Positions 34,393 to 44,105 are shown, counted from the first letter of the stretch. The stretch: 55,932 nt of DNA from an uncultured Lachnospiraceae bacterium (GCA_902763335.1 CACWRR010000007.1:1-55932); one strand, 5' to 3'. Translations and numbers: made by a program. The notes: generated by a model from the letters alone, not told the origin.

Positions 34393-35322
34393 ATGCAATC
34401 AGTGAATTTATCGAAGATTATTGAAAAGATGGAGCTGCAGAATCTTACACCGGATATCGATGTCAGTGACATTCAGGTGACACAGACTGATATCAACAGA
34501 CCGGCATTACAGCTTACGGGGTTTTTTGAACATTTCCCTACTGATCGTGTACAGGTTATTGGATTTGTAGAATATACATATCTCCAGAGACTTGACATTG
34601 AAAGAAAAAAAGATATATATGAGCAGATATTGTCAACAAAGATTCCGTGTATAATATTCTGCAGGGATTTAAGGCCGGATGAGGAGATACTTGATGCTGC
34701 AAACAGACATGGAGTTCCGGTACTTGTAACGGCAAAGACCACATCAGCATTTATGGCTGAGATTATCAGATGGCTCAATGTTGAACTTGCGCCATGCATA
34801 TCAATTCACGGTGTGCTTGTGGATGTTTACGGTGAAGGCGTTCTTATTATGGGAGAGAGTGGTATAGGAAAGAGCGAGGCAGCTCTTGAGCTGATTAAGA
34901 GAGGTCACCGACTTGTGAGTGATGATGTTGTGGAGATACACAAAGTCAGTGATGTATCACTGGTAGGTTCTGCACCGGATATTACGAGACATTTTATTGA
35001 ACTTAGAGGAATAGGTATAGTAGATGTAAAGACTCTCTTCGGTGTACAGAGTGTTAAGGAAACCAGCAATATAGATATGGTTATCAAACTTGAGGACTGG
35101 AACAGGGAGAAAGAGTATGACAGACTCGGGCTTGAGGAACAGTACATAGAGTTTCTCGGCAACAAGGTAGTATGTCATTCTATTCCGATAAGACCGGGTA
35201 GAAATCTTGCGGTTATCGTTGAATCTGCAGCGGTAAATCACAGACAGAAGAAGATGGGATACAATGCGGCACAGGAATTATACAACCGTGTGCAGGCAAA
35301 TTTAATAAAAGGTAATAAATAG
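34393..35322 (+). CDS. hprK: HPr kinase/phosphorylase
   Basis: A 309-aa bifunctional enzyme that phosphorylates HPr or Crh on Ser46 in response to fructose-1,6-bisphosphate and removes it with phosphate. The N-terminal domain (1-130) precedes the kinase core with Walker A GESGIGKSEAALEL (near 157), followed by GHRLVSDDVVEI and the HprK signature HFIELRGIGIVDV. It is full length. It lies 42 bp after uvrC and 11 bp before glucokinase. Its substrate candidate is the HPr-like protein at 39078, which keeps Ser46. Confidence 0.96.
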   Translation: MQSVNLSKIIEKMELQNLTPDIDVSDIQVTQTDINRPALQLTGFFEHFPTDRVQVIGFVEYTYLQRLDIERKKDIYEQILSTKIPCIIFCRDLRPDEEILDAANRHGVPVLVTAKTTSAFMAEIIRWLNVELAPCISIHGVLVDVYGEGVLIMGESGIGKSEAALELIKRGHRLVSDDVVEIHKVSDVSLVGSAPDITRHFIELRGIGIVDVKTLFGVQSVKETSNIDMVIKLEDWNREKEYDRLGLEEQYIEFLGNKVVCHSIPIRPGRNLAVIVESAAVNHRQKKMGYNAAQELYNRVQANLIKGNK

Positions 35323-35333
35323 GAGAAATGAAG

Positions 35334-36281
35334 ATGGATAAAATATGTTTTGGAATTGACGTTGGTGGAACAACAGTAAAGATGGGAATATTCACAACAG
35401 AAGGTAAACTTACCGAGAGCTGGGAGATTCCTACACGCAAAGAAGATGAAGGAAGCCACATACTTGAGGATATATGCAAGCAGATAGAGGAGAAACTTGT
35501 AGAGAAACAGATTAACAGGGCGGACCTTCTCGGAGTAGGTATAGGTATACCGGGACCTATAACGAAGGACGGAACAGTTCTTAACTGTGTAAACCTCGGC
35601 TGGGGTGTGTTTAACGTAGAAGAGAAACTTTCAGAGATGCTTGGCGGAGTTACCGTAAAAGCAGGAAATGATGCAAATGTGGCAGCCCTTGGCGAAAACT
35701 GGCAGGGAGGCGGTGTAGGATTTGAGGATCTTATACTTATAACTCTCGGAACAGGAGTCGGCGGCGGAGTCATTATCGGTGATAAAATCATCACAGGATC
35801 TAACGGTGCAGCCGGAGAAATAGGACATATGCCTGTAGTATATGATACAGATGCAGAGACTTGCGGATGCGGTAAGAAAGGCTGTCTTGAGACAGTTGCA
35901 TCAGCAACGGGTATAGTAAGGGAGGCTAAGAAACTTTTAGCTTCAGGAGAAATCGAATCTACACTCAGGGATATACCTGAATTTACATGTAAGGATATAT
36001 TTGATGCGGCTAAAGAGGGAGATAAGGCAGCTATGATAGTGGTTGACAAGCTCGCAGAATATCTCGGAATTGCAGCAGCTCATATAGCGTGCGTGACAAA
36101 TCCGCAGATTATAGTTATCGGTGGAGGAGTAAGTAAAGCGGGTAAATTCCTTCTTGATAAGATAGAGGAGAAATATATGGAAAGGGCATTCAAGGCATGC
36201 AGAAATGCAAAATTTGCTCTTGCAACACTTGGCAATGATGCCGGAATGTATGGTGCAGCAGCACTTATTCTTTGTAAATAG
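35334..36281 (+). CDS. glcK: ROK-family glucokinase
   Basis: A 315-aa cytosolic sugar kinase phosphorylating glucose with ATP. The phosphate-binding start is GIDVGGTTVKMGIF. Catalytic Asp lies in NDANVAALGENW, GTGVGGGVIIG follows, and the ROK zinc motif is CGCGKKGCLE with an upstream His in GEIGHMPV. ATG 35334 has AGGAG at suitable spacing; ATG 35328 would be too close. It sits in a carbon-control cluster with hprK and the HPr-like gene. Confidence 0.93.
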   Translation: MDKICFGIDVGGTTVKMGIFTTEGKLTESWEIPTRKEDEGSHILEDICKQIEEKLVEKQINRADLLGVGIGIPGPITKDGTVLNCVNLGWGVFNVEEKLSEMLGGVTVKAGNDANVAALGENWQGGGVGFEDLILITLGTGVGGGVIIGDKIITGSNGAAGEIGHMPVVYDTDAETCGCGKKGCLETVASATGIVREAKKLLASGEIESTLRDIPEFTCKDIFDAAKEGDKAAMIVVDKLAEYLGIAAAHIACVTNPQIIVIGGGVSKAGKFLLDKIEEKYMERAFKACRNAKFALATLGNDAGMYGAAALILCK

Positions 36282-36291
36282 GGAGTCAGAT

Positions 36292-37194
36292 ATGCATGAT
36301 ATAGAGAGATTGAAAAGTCTTATAGGTGAAGAAAATGTTTTAGAAAATGAGGACATGAGCCGTCACACAACCTTCCGCGCGGGAGGGTGTGCGGCTCTGT
36401 TTCTCACTCCGGATATATGGAAATTATCAGAGCTTTTAAATGAACTTAAATGTCAGGGTATAGAATATTATATTGTAGGAAACGGAAGTAATCTTCTGGT
36501 CAGGGATACCGGATATAAGGGTGCGGTCATCTGCATGGGAAACAGATTTGACAACTGTGTGGTTACTAAAGAGGAAAACAGTGTATTTGCCGGAGCGGGA
36601 TGCAAATTATCAAAAATAGCATCAGAAGCATATAAAAACAGCCTTACCGGACTGGAGTTTGCGTCAGGCATACCGGGAACATTCGGCGGAGCCGTGACCA
36701 TGAATGCCGGAGCATACGGCGGAGAGATGGCACAGGTGATAGAGAGTGTGCGTGTAATGGACGGAGATGGTAAAATATTCACATTGAAAAATGATGAATT
36801 GAAACTTGGCTACCGACATAGTATAGTAATGGAAGAAAATTATATAGTCCTGGACGGAGTGTTAAGTCTCAAAAAGGGCGATAAAGATGAGATTAAGGCG
36901 AAAATGGATGATTTCTCGCAGCGCAGACGTGAGAAACAGCCTCTTGAATATCCGAGTGCCGGAAGTACATTTAAGCGTCCGGAAGGCTATTTTGCCGGAA
37001 AACTTATAATGGATGCAGGTCTGGCGGGAAAAACCGTAGGAGGAGCACAGGTATCAGAAAAGCATTGCGGATTCGTCATAAATAAGGGCGGGGCTACAGC
37101 TACTGATATATTGGAACTTATGGACATTGTAACGGATACCGTATACGATAAATATGAAGTAAAGTTAGAACCTGAGGTAAAGATATTAGGTTAA
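36292..37194 (+). CDS. murB: UDP-N-acetylenolpyruvoylglucosamine reductase
   Basis: A 300-aa FAD enzyme reducing the enolpyruvyl group to give UDP-MurNAc for peptidoglycan. FAD-binding features are THRTFRAGG-like sequence at the start (HTTFRAGGCA), YYIVGNGSNLLV, and GLEFASGIPGTFGGAVTMNAGAYG. The substrate site is GSTFKRPEGYFAGKLI, typical of type II MurB without the extra Tyr loop. ATG 36292 follows AGGGAG. The upstream open frame from 36205 overlaps glcK and is not used. Confidence 0.96.
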   Translation: MHDIERLKSLIGEENVLENEDMSRHTTFRAGGCAALFLTPDIWKLSELLNELKCQGIEYYIVGNGSNLLVRDTGYKGAVICMGNRFDNCVVTKEENSVFAGAGCKLSKIASEAYKNSLTGLEFASGIPGTFGGAVTMNAGAYGGEMAQVIESVRVMDGDGKIFTLKNDELKLGYRHSIVMEENYIVLDGVLSLKKGDKDEIKAKMDDFSQRRREKQPLEYPSAGSTFKRPEGYFAGKLIMDAGLAGKTVGGAQVSEKHCGFVINKGGATATDILELMDIVTDTVYDKYEVKLEPEVKILG

Positions 37195-37230
37195 TGAAAA
37201 GACAGCAGAATCAGGAAGGAAGAGCATGCG

Positions 37231-38091
37231 ATGAGTAAGCGGTTTGTTATAGTTACCGGAATGTCGGGAGCCGGCAAAAGTACAGTTTTAAAATTTTTGG
37301 AAGACGCAAGATATTTTTGTGTTGATAATCTGCCGGTTCCACTTATTATAAAATTTGCAGAGTTGTCACTGGACGGAAGCGGTGACAGCAGAAATATAGC
37401 ATTGGGAATTGATATCAGAAGCGGTCAGGCATTGGATGAGCTTTCGGATGTTCTTGATAAAATGAAAGATAAATTCAGGTATGAAATTCTTTTTCTTGAT
37501 GCAAATGATGAGACTCTTGTAAAAAGATTTAAGGAGACCAGAAGAGCGCATCCGCTGGCACTGACAGGAAGAGTGGATGAAGGAATAGATTTAGAGCGTA
37601 AAAAGATGCAGTTTCTCAGGGAAAGGGCAGATTATATAGTAGATACCAGTCATATGCTTACGAGGGAACTCAAGCAGCAGATGGAGAGAATAGTTATACA
37701 TAGTGAGGAATTTAAGAATCTGTATATTACGATATTGTCGTTCGGATTCAAATATGGGATTCCTACAGATGCTGACCTGGTATTTGATGTAAGATTCATG
37801 CCCAATCCTTATTATGTTGAAGAACTTAAATATAAGACCGGAAATGATAAAGAAGTGCAGGATTATGTTATGCAGTCTGAGGTTTCCGGACAGTTTCTTA
37901 ATAAACTTGTGGACATGCTGGAATTTCTTATACCAAATTATATTAAAGAAGGAAAGACGCAGCTTGTGATAGCTGTGGGATGTACAGGCGGTAAACACCG
38001 TTCGGTGACGATTGCCAACGAACTGTTTTCACGTCTGTCAGAAAATAATGATGTGGGTGTAAATATTTCCCACAGAGATATAAAAAGATAG
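37231..38091 (+). CDS. rapZ: RapZ/YvcJ nucleotide-binding protein
   Basis: A 286-aa P-loop protein: Walker A GMSGAGKST at residues about 9-17, VDNLPVPL, and the C-terminal domain with AVGCTGGKHRSVTI. In Bacillus YvcJ binds nucleotides and affects competence; in enteric bacteria RapZ controls GlmS synthesis. Which role applies here is unknown. It lies between murB and whiA, the usual Firmicute order (though yvcK is absent from between them). The SD AGGAAGG stands upstream. Confidence 0.95.
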   Translation: MSKRFVIVTGMSGAGKSTVLKFLEDARYFCVDNLPVPLIIKFAELSLDGSGDSRNIALGIDIRSGQALDELSDVLDKMKDKFRYEILFLDANDETLVKRFKETRRAHPLALTGRVDEGIDLERKKMQFLRERADYIVDTSHMLTRELKQQMERIVIHSEEFKNLYITILSFGFKYGIPTDADLVFDVRFMPNPYYVEELKYKTGNDKEVQDYVMQSEVSGQFLNKLVDMLEFLIPNYIKEGKTQLVIAVGCTGGKHRSVTIANELFSRLSENNDVGVNISHRDIKR

Positions 38092-38121
38092 TAATAACCG
38101 GAAGTATGGAGGAAATCGACA

Positions 38122-39066
38122 ATGTCATTTTCGTCGAAAGTAAAATCTGAACTCTCAAGACAGAGTACAAATGCAAGGCACTGCCAGATAGCCGAATTAA
38201 CTGCAATTATCAGCCTTTGCGGGCGGATAGTAATATCGGTTACGGATAAATATATGATAAAAATTCATACAGAAAATATTGCTGTTGCAAGAAAGTGCTT
38301 TACATTATTGAGAAAAACATTTAATATAAATACTGAAATTTCCATAAGACAAAACAATTCGGTTTTAAACAGCAGAATGTATTCTGTTATTATTAGCAGG
38401 CATGAAGATGCAAGAAAGGTACTGGAGGCTACTAAGCTTATCGATGAAAATAATGAGATATCAGAAAATCTTTCTATAGTTAATAATGTGATAGTTATGC
38501 AGGAATGTTGTAAGAGGGCTTTTTTGCGTGGGGCTTTTCTGGCATCAGGTTCAATCAGTGATCCGGAAAAGTTTTATCATTTTGAAATAGTATGTGCAAC
38601 TGAGAAAAAAGCGGTGCAGTTGCAGGAAATTATAAAACATTTCAGAATTGATGCGAAAATAGTTGAAAGAAAGAGGCATTTTGTGGTATATATCAAGGAG
38701 GGTTCAGGAATAGTTGATATCCTGAATGTGATGGAAGCACATGTTGCTCTCATGGAATTCGAAAATATAAGGATAGTCAAAGAAATGCGTAATTCCGTAA
38801 ACCGAAAAGTGAATTGTGAAACTGCTAACCTGAAAAAAACTGTTTCAGCCGCCGTAAAACAGATTGAGGATATTGTATACATAAGAGATACGATAGGATT
38901 GTCAGGACTTTCGGAAGGCTTAGAGCTGGTAGCGAGGGCAAGACTTGATAATCCGGATGCTTCACTTAAAGAACTTGGAAGCATGTTGAATCCTCCGGTC
39001 GGCAAATCAGGAGTAAATCACAGACTGCGTAAAATCTGTGAGATAGCAGATGGGTTAAGAAATTAA
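38122..39066 (+). CDS. whiA: DNA-binding protein WhiA
   Basis: A 314-aa regulator with a LAGLIDADG-like N-terminal fold (about 1-205; RAFLRGAFLASGSISDP). The C-terminal helix-turn-helix reads SLKELGSMLNPPVGKSGVNH. It lacks endonuclease residues. In Firmicutes WhiA influences cell division and nucleoid organisation. It is preceded by ATGGAGG and followed after 11 bp by the HPr-like gene, the same neighbour as crh in Bacillus. Confidence 0.96.
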   Translation: MSFSSKVKSELSRQSTNARHCQIAELTAIISLCGRIVISVTDKYMIKIHTENIAVARKCFTLLRKTFNINTEISIRQNNSVLNSRMYSVIISRHEDARKVLEATKLIDENNEISENLSIVNNVIVMQECCKRAFLRGAFLASGSISDPEKFYHFEIVCATEKKAVQLQEIIKHFRIDAKIVERKRHFVVYIKEGSGIVDILNVMEAHVALMEFENIRIVKEMRNSVNRKVNCETANLKKTVSAAVKQIEDIVYIRDTIGLSGLSEGLELVARARLDNPDASLKELGSMLNPPVGKSGVNHRLRKICEIADGLRN

Positions 39067-39077
39067 GGAGGCATATT

Positions 39078-39335
39078 ATGGTAACTAAGAATATGAAAAT
39101 TGAGATTAAGACTGGTTTGGAAGCAAGACCTGTAGCTGTATTTGTTCAGGTTGCAAGTCAGTTTGAAAGCTCTATCTATGTTGAACACGAGAGCAAGAAA
39201 GTCAATGCTAAGAGCATTATGGGTATGATGACATTAGGACTTCCTGCCGGAGAAAGTGTTACAGTTTCGGCTGAAGGTGAAGATGAAGATAAGGCCATTG
39301 AAAGCATAGAAAAGTATTTAAGCAATAAAGAATAA
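39078..39335 (+). CDS. HPr-like protein lacking His15 (Crh-like)
   Basis: An 85-aa HPr fold. The active-site loop reads TGLEARPVA, with Glu at residue 15 in place of the phospho-accepting His of PTS HPr. The regulatory Ser46 is intact in NAKSIMGM. It therefore cannot pass phosphate in the PTS but can be phosphorylated by HprK, as for Bacillus Crh (Gln15), acting with CcpA in catabolite repression. It sits directly after whiA, matching the crh locus. GGAGG precedes ATG 39078. Confidence 0.92.
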   Translation: MVTKNMKIEIKTGLEARPVAVFVQVASQFESSIYVEHESKKVNAKSIMGMMTLGLPAGESVTVSAEGEDEDKAIESIEKYLSNKE

Positions 39336-39424
39336 AATGGTTATCAAAATATATTAGGCGATATGAGAACAGATATTTTTCGTATAATCGATGAATATCT
39401 GTTTTTGTGTATTACTTTGTAATA

Positions 39425-39580
39425 TAGGAGGTCAGTGCGAAAAATCACGCTGATGCGTGATTTTCCACACAGCTGTTTGTTTTGGGGCGAAAACAAACAG
39501 CTATTTATGGCAGAAGAGAAATCGCCTTCGCGAATTTCTCTTCGCCTCTTCGCGATAAATCGCTCAGAAACGAGGTAAGC
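39425..39580 (+). repeat. multi-hairpin SD-flanked element, copy 1 (before dnaE)
   Basis: An AGGAGG (39426-39431) is followed by GTG 39435, which opens hairpin 1 (AAAATCACGC-tgat-GCGTGATTTT, 39441-39464, with GTG facing CAC outside). Hairpin 2 has 13-bp arms at 39471-39483/39490-39502 with loop GGGGCG. Hairpin 3 is GAAGAGAAAT/ATTTCTCTTC (39513-39543), enclosing CGC-cttc-GCG. A short GCGAT/ATCGC stem follows. The 3' end CGCTCAGAAACGAGGT supplies the dnaE SD. The frame from GTG stays open for 47 codons to TAA 39576-39578, 2 nt before dnaE. It is about 88% identical by eye to copy 3 over the last about 107 nt. Confidence 0.7.
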
Positions 39581-42500
39581 ATGAAATTTACACATTTACA
39601 TGTGCATACGGAATACAGTCTGTTAGACGGTTCGTGTAAGATAAAGGAACTGGCGGCTAAGGCGAAGGAACTCGGCATGGACAGTATAGCGGTGACGGAC
39701 CATGGCGTTATGTATGGCGTGATAGATTTTTACAGGGCAGTAAAAGCAGAAGGCCTGAAGCCGATAATCGGGTGTGAAGTATATGTAGCCCCCGGTTCCA
39801 GATTTGATAAAGAGGCAGGAAATCAGGAAAACAGATACAATCATCTTGTATTGCTTGCCGAGAATGATAAGGGATATCACAATCTTATAAAAATTGTGTC
39901 TAAAGGATTCACGGAAGGCTTTTACTATAAACCGCGAGTGGATTATGAGATACTTGAGAAATATCATGAAGGCATTATAGCTCTCAGTGCGTGTCTGGCA
40001 GGAGAGGTTCAGAGATATCTTGCGGCAGGATTGTATGATGAGGGTAAGAATGCGGCACTGAGATTAAACAAAATATTTGGTGATAATAATTTCTTCCTTG
40101 AGTTGCAGGATCATGGAATTGCAGAACAGAAGATGGTGAACCAGCAGTTAATCAGAATGAGCGGTGAGACCGGAATAGAGCTGGTTGCAACAAATGATGT
40201 TCATTATATAAATGAAGAGGACAGCGTGGCACATGACATACTGCTTTGTATCCAGACCGGCAAAAAAGTACAGGATACGGACAGAATGAGATATGAGGGC
40301 GGACAGTTTTATTTGAAATCGCCGGAGGAGATGGCGGGACTGTTTCCATATGCATTAAATGCATTGGAGAATACCCATAAGATAGCAGAGAGATGTAATG
40401 TTGAAATAGAGTTCGGAGTGCCAAAACTTCCGAAATATGATGTTCCGCAGGGATATGATTCATGGGGATATCTTAAGCATTTATGTGAGGAAGGATTTGA
40501 GAGAAGATATCCTGACAGTAAAACTTCCGGCAATCATGAAATGCTGACGGAAAGATTATCGTATGAGCTTGATACGATACATAATATGGGATATGTTGAT
40601 TATTTCCTTATTGTGTGGGATTTTATAAATTATGCGAAGCAGCATGGAATAATGGTAGGACCGGGACGTGGTTCGGCAGCCGGAAGCATTGTGGCGTACT
40701 GCCTTGGAATAACGGACATTGATCCTATAAAATATAATCTCATTTTTGAGAGATTTTTAAATCCTGAGCGTGTATCCATGCCGGATATTGACGTGGACTT
40801 CTGCTATGAGAGAAGACAGGAAGTCATAGATTATGTGGTGGAAAAGTACGGAAAAGAGCAGGTTGTACAGATAGTAACATTTGGTACATTGAAGGCAAAA
40901 GGTGTGGTACGTGATGTGGGAAGAGTCCTTGACCTGCCGTATGCCATACCGGATGCAGTGGCAAAGCTTATTCCTGGAGAACTTGGAATGACCATAGATA
41001 AGGCACTTAAGACAAGCACTGACCTTAGAAGCATGTATGAAAATGATGAGCAGATACATACGCTTATAGATATGTCAAAAAGGCTTGAAGGTCTTCCAAG
41101 ACATACATCAATGCATGCGGCAGGAGTTGTTATAAGCCAGAAGCCTGTAGATGAATATGTGCCGCTGTCTAAATCGGTAGACGGACCGGTAGTCACACAG
41201 TACATTATGACAACCCTTGAGGAACTCGGACTTTTAAAAATGGACTTTCTGGGTCTCAGAACCCTTACGGTTATAAGGGATGCCGTAAATCTGGTGGAAA
41301 AGAGTACAGGAAAGAGAATAGATATAAATAGCATAGATATTAATGATAAAAATGTCCTCGATTATATCGGAACGGGAAAAACAGAAGGAATATTTCAGCT
41401 TGAAAGTGGCGGTATGAAAGGGTTCATGAAAGAACTTAAGCCTGAAAATATAGAGGATATTATTGCAGGAATTTCCCTTTACAGACCGGGACCTATGGAT
41501 TTCATTCCTAAGTATCTTGAAGGAAAAAACAGTACAGGGCCGATTACTTATGACTGCCCACAGCTTGAGCCTATATTGAAACCGACATACGGATGTATAG
41601 TGTATCAGGAGCAGGTTATGCAGATTGTGCGTGACCTTGCAGGTTATACATGGGGCAGAAGTGACCTTGTAAGAAGGGCGATGTCCAAAAAGAAACAGTA
41701 TGTAATGGAAGAAGAGCGAAGAAACTTCATATATGGAAATGAGGCAGAGGGTGTTAAGGGATGTATAAATAATGGAATAGATGAGAAAACCGCAGGTAAA
41801 ATATATGACGAAATGATGGATTTTGCAAAGTATGCATTTAATAAGTCCCATGCGGCAGCTTATGCCGTGGTGTCATATCAGACAGCATATTTAAAATATT
41901 ATTATCCTGTGGAATTTATGGCTGCGACCATGACTTCGGTTATAGATAATCCGGGCAAAGTAACGGCGTATATTTACACATGCAGGAGCATGGGAATAGA
42001 CATACTGCCACCTGATATCAATGAGGGCGAGAGTGGATTTACAGTATCGGGTAATACGATACGTTATGCACTGTCTGCCATAAAGAGTGTCGGAAAGAAC
42101 GTTATCGATGTCATAGTGTACGAGCGTGAAAAAAATGGAAAATTCAAGAGCCTTAAGGATTTTGTTGAGAGATTATCCGGCAAGGAAGTTAATAAAAGAA
42201 CCATCGAAAGTTTCATAAAGGCAGGAGCATTTGATGGACTTGGTGGAAACAGAAGACAGCTCATGATGGTGTATGTGGATATCATTGACAGGGTAAACAG
42301 AGAGAGAAAAGAGACAATGGACGGTCAGATGTCATTGTTTGATATGATGACTGAGGAAGATAAGGCAGATTATGAGATAAAACTTCCTAAAGTCGATGAA
42401 TATGACAGAGAGACCATGCTGGAATTTGAAAAGGAAGTCGTAGGTATATATGTAAGCGGACATCCGCTTGAAGAATATATGGATTCGATTGAGAAACAGG

Positions 42501-43081
42501 TTACGGCGTACTCAGGTGATTTTGTACATGATGAAGATGGAAAATCTGTTGTCGCAGACCAGCAGCGGGCGGTGATTGGCGGTATCATATCCGATATAAG
42601 CATCAAGACAACTAAGAGAGGCCAGCAGATGGCATTTTTATCACTTGAAGATTTGTATGGAAATATTGAAGTTGTTGTATTTCCTAATACATTTGAAAAG
42701 TATCGTAAAAGTCTTGTGGAAGATAAAAAGGTTTACATTACAGGACATGTGGATATATCGGATGAGGCAGACGGCAAACTTATAAGTGACAGAATAGTGG
42801 AGTTTGATGATGTTCCAAAGGAACTGTGGATTCAGTATAAAACTATGGAAGATTTTCAGCATGATGCTAAGGAACTGACCGTATTTGGCAGTACAATGGG
42901 TTCGGATGAACTGATTATATGGGTTAAGGAAGGCAGAAGAAAGAAGATAATGTATGATAACTGCAATATTTCCGAAAAGACGGATTATGTCGGTCATCTG
43001 ATTGAAAAATATGGTGGAGATAATGTAAAAGTTATTGAAAAGAGTATTGTAAAACAAAGAAAAATGAATTACAATATTTAA
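39581..43081 (+). CDS. dnaE: DNA polymerase III alpha subunit
   Basis: A 1166-aa replicative polymerase of the DnaE type. The N-terminal PHP domain begins HLHVHTEYSLLDGS and has VTDHGVMYG. The palm aspartates lie in PDIDVDFCYERR (near 400), with GRGSAAGSIVAYCLG before it. The tandem HhH and beta-clamp region is followed by the OB fold (AVIGGIISDI, near 990). ATG 39581 has a GAGG SD at the end of the structured element. The frame stays open 99 nt further upstream but only through that element. It is the housekeeping DnaE class, distinct from PolC. Confidence 0.97.
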   Translation: MKFTHLHVHTEYSLLDGSCKIKELAAKAKELGMDSIAVTDHGVMYGVIDFYRAVKAEGLKPIIGCEVYVAPGSRFDKEAGNQENRYNHLVLLAENDKGYHNLIKIVSKGFTEGFYYKPRVDYEILEKYHEGIIALSACLAGEVQRYLAAGLYDEGKNAALRLNKIFGDNNFFLELQDHGIAEQKMVNQQLIRMSGETGIELVATNDVHYINEEDSVAHDILLCIQTGKKVQDTDRMRYEGGQFYLKSPEEMAGLFPYALNALENTHKIAERCNVEIEFGVPKLPKYDVPQGYDSWGYLKHLCEEGFERRYPDSKTSGNHEMLTERLSYELDTIHNMGYVDYFLIVWDFINYAKQHGIMVGPGRGSAAGSIVAYCLGITDIDPIKYNLIFERFLNPERVSMPDIDVDFCYERRQEVIDYVVEKYGKEQVVQIVTFGTLKAKGVVRDVGRVLDLPYAIPDAVAKLIPGELGMTIDKALKTSTDLRSMYENDEQIHTLIDMSKRLEGLPRHTSMHAAGVVISQKPVDEYVPLSKSVDGPVVTQYIMTTLEELGLLKMDFLGLRTLTVIRDAVNLVEKSTGKRIDINSIDINDKNVLDYIGTGKTEGIFQLESGGMKGFMKELKPENIEDIIAGISLYRPGPMDFIPKYLEGKNSTGPITYDCPQLEPILKPTYGCIVYQEQVMQIVRDLAGYTWGRSDLVRRAMSKKKQYVMEEERRNFIYGNEAEGVKGCINNGIDEKTAGKIYDEMMDFAKYAFNKSHAAAYAVVSYQTAYLKYYYPVEFMAATMTSVIDNPGKVTAYIYTCRSMGIDILPPDINEGESGFTVSGNTIRYALSAIKSVGKNVIDVIVYEREKNGKFKSLKDFVERLSGKEVNKRTIESFIKAGAFDGLGGNRRQLMMVYVDIIDRVNRERKETMDGQMSLFDMMTEEDKADYEIKLPKVDEYDRETMLEFEKEVVGIYVSGHPLEEYMDSIEKQVTAYSGDFVHDEDGKSVVADQQRAVIGGIISDISIKTTKRGQQMAFLSLEDLYGNIEVVVFPNTFEKYRKSLVEDKKVYITGHVDISDEADGKLISDRIVEFDDVPKELWIQYKTMEDFQHDAKELTVFGSTMGSDELIIWVKEGRRKKIMYDNCNISEKTDYVGHLIEKYGGDNVKVIEKSIVKQRKMNYNI

Positions 43082-43128
43082 GAGTGTTTAGAGGGAAAAA
43101 AAGAACAAAGACAATGGAGGAATATATT

Positions 43129-44103
43129 ATGTCAGATCAGATTAAAACTATAGGCGTATTAACAAGTGGCGGAGATGCTCCGGGAATGAATGCTGCTATA
43201 CGAGCAGTTGTAAGAATAGCCATTTCTAAAGGACTTAAGGTAAAGGGTATTCAGAGAGGATACTCAGGACTTTTAAATGAAGAAATCATAGATATGGATG
43301 CTAAGAGTGTAGCAGACATTATCCAGAGAGGTGGAACAATCCTTTACACAGCAAGATGTGAAGAGATGAGAACACCTGAAGGACAGCAGAAAGCTGCTGA
43401 TATATGTAAGAAACATGGTATTGAAGGCTTGGTTGTAATAGGTGGAGACGGTTCATTCCAGGGTGCACAGAAGCTTGCACATCTCGGAATCAATACTATC
43501 GGTGTACCGGGAACTATTGACCTTGATATCGCATGTACAGATTATACTATCGGTTTTGATACAGCCGTAAATACAGCTATGGAAGCTATAGACAAAATAA
43601 GAGATACTTCTACATCACATGAGAGATGCAGTGTTATCGAAGTAATGGGAAGAAGTGCAGGATATATCGCATTATGGTGTGGTATAGCAAACGGTGCAGA
43701 AGATATTCTTTTACCTGAGAGATGGAATGGTGATGAGGACAGTCTTATCGCACACATCAAAGATACTAAGGCAAGAGGAAAGAAACATCATATCGTTATC
43801 AATGCAGAGGGAATCGGACATTCTCAGGAACTTGCAGTAAAGATTGAGAAAGAGACAGGCATGGAGACAAGAGCAACTATTCTCGGACATCTTCAGAGAG
43901 GTGGAAGCCCTACATGTAAAGACAGAGTATATGCATCTCTTATGGGAGCTTATGCAGTTGATCTGTTATGTCAGGGTAAGAGCAACAGAGTTGTGGCATA
44001 CTCACATGGTGAATATGTTGATTATGAGATAGATGAAGCTTTGGCAATGAAGAAAGATATTGATGAATATCAGTTTGACGTAAGCAAACATCTTGCAAGA
44101 TAA
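43129..44103 (+). CDS. pfkA: 6-phosphofructokinase
   Basis: A 324-aa ATP-dependent enzyme of glycolysis. The ATP site is TSGGDAPGMNAAIR at the N terminus, GGDGSFQGA binds Mg-ATP and PGTIDLDIACTDYTIGFDTA holds the catalytic Asp. The usual second Asn of TIDND is Leu here. MGRSAGYIAL and ILGHLQRGGSP complete the sugar-phosphate site. ATG 43129 follows ATGGAGG. The rRNA methyltransferase gene begins 2 bp after its stop. Confidence 0.96.
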   Translation: MSDQIKTIGVLTSGGDAPGMNAAIRAVVRIAISKGLKVKGIQRGYSGLLNEEIIDMDAKSVADIIQRGGTILYTARCEEMRTPEGQQKAADICKKHGIEGLVVIGGDGSFQGAQKLAHLGINTIGVPGTIDLDIACTDYTIGFDTAVNTAMEAIDKIRDTSTSHERCSVIEVMGRSAGYIALWCGIANGAEDILLPERWNGDEDSLIAHIKDTKARGKKHHIVINAEGIGHSQELAVKIEKETGMETRATILGHLQRGGSPTCKDRVYASLMGAYAVDLLCQGKSNRVVAYSHGEYVDYEIDEALAMKKDIDEYQFDVSKHLAR

Positions 44104-44105
44104 TT

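Noticed and set aside
35213-36049. 278-aa antisense frame over the glucokinase gene (similar long antisense frames occur in ftsH and the FtsX gene)
   Set aside because: These are frames opposite well-supported genes, rich in Ser/Pro/Ile from antisense codon bias, without SD or family motifs.
36205-36291. 29-residue N-terminal extension of MurB
   Set aside because: It overlaps glcK and lacks an SD. The MurB family starts at the equivalent of ATG 36292, which has AGGGAG upstream.
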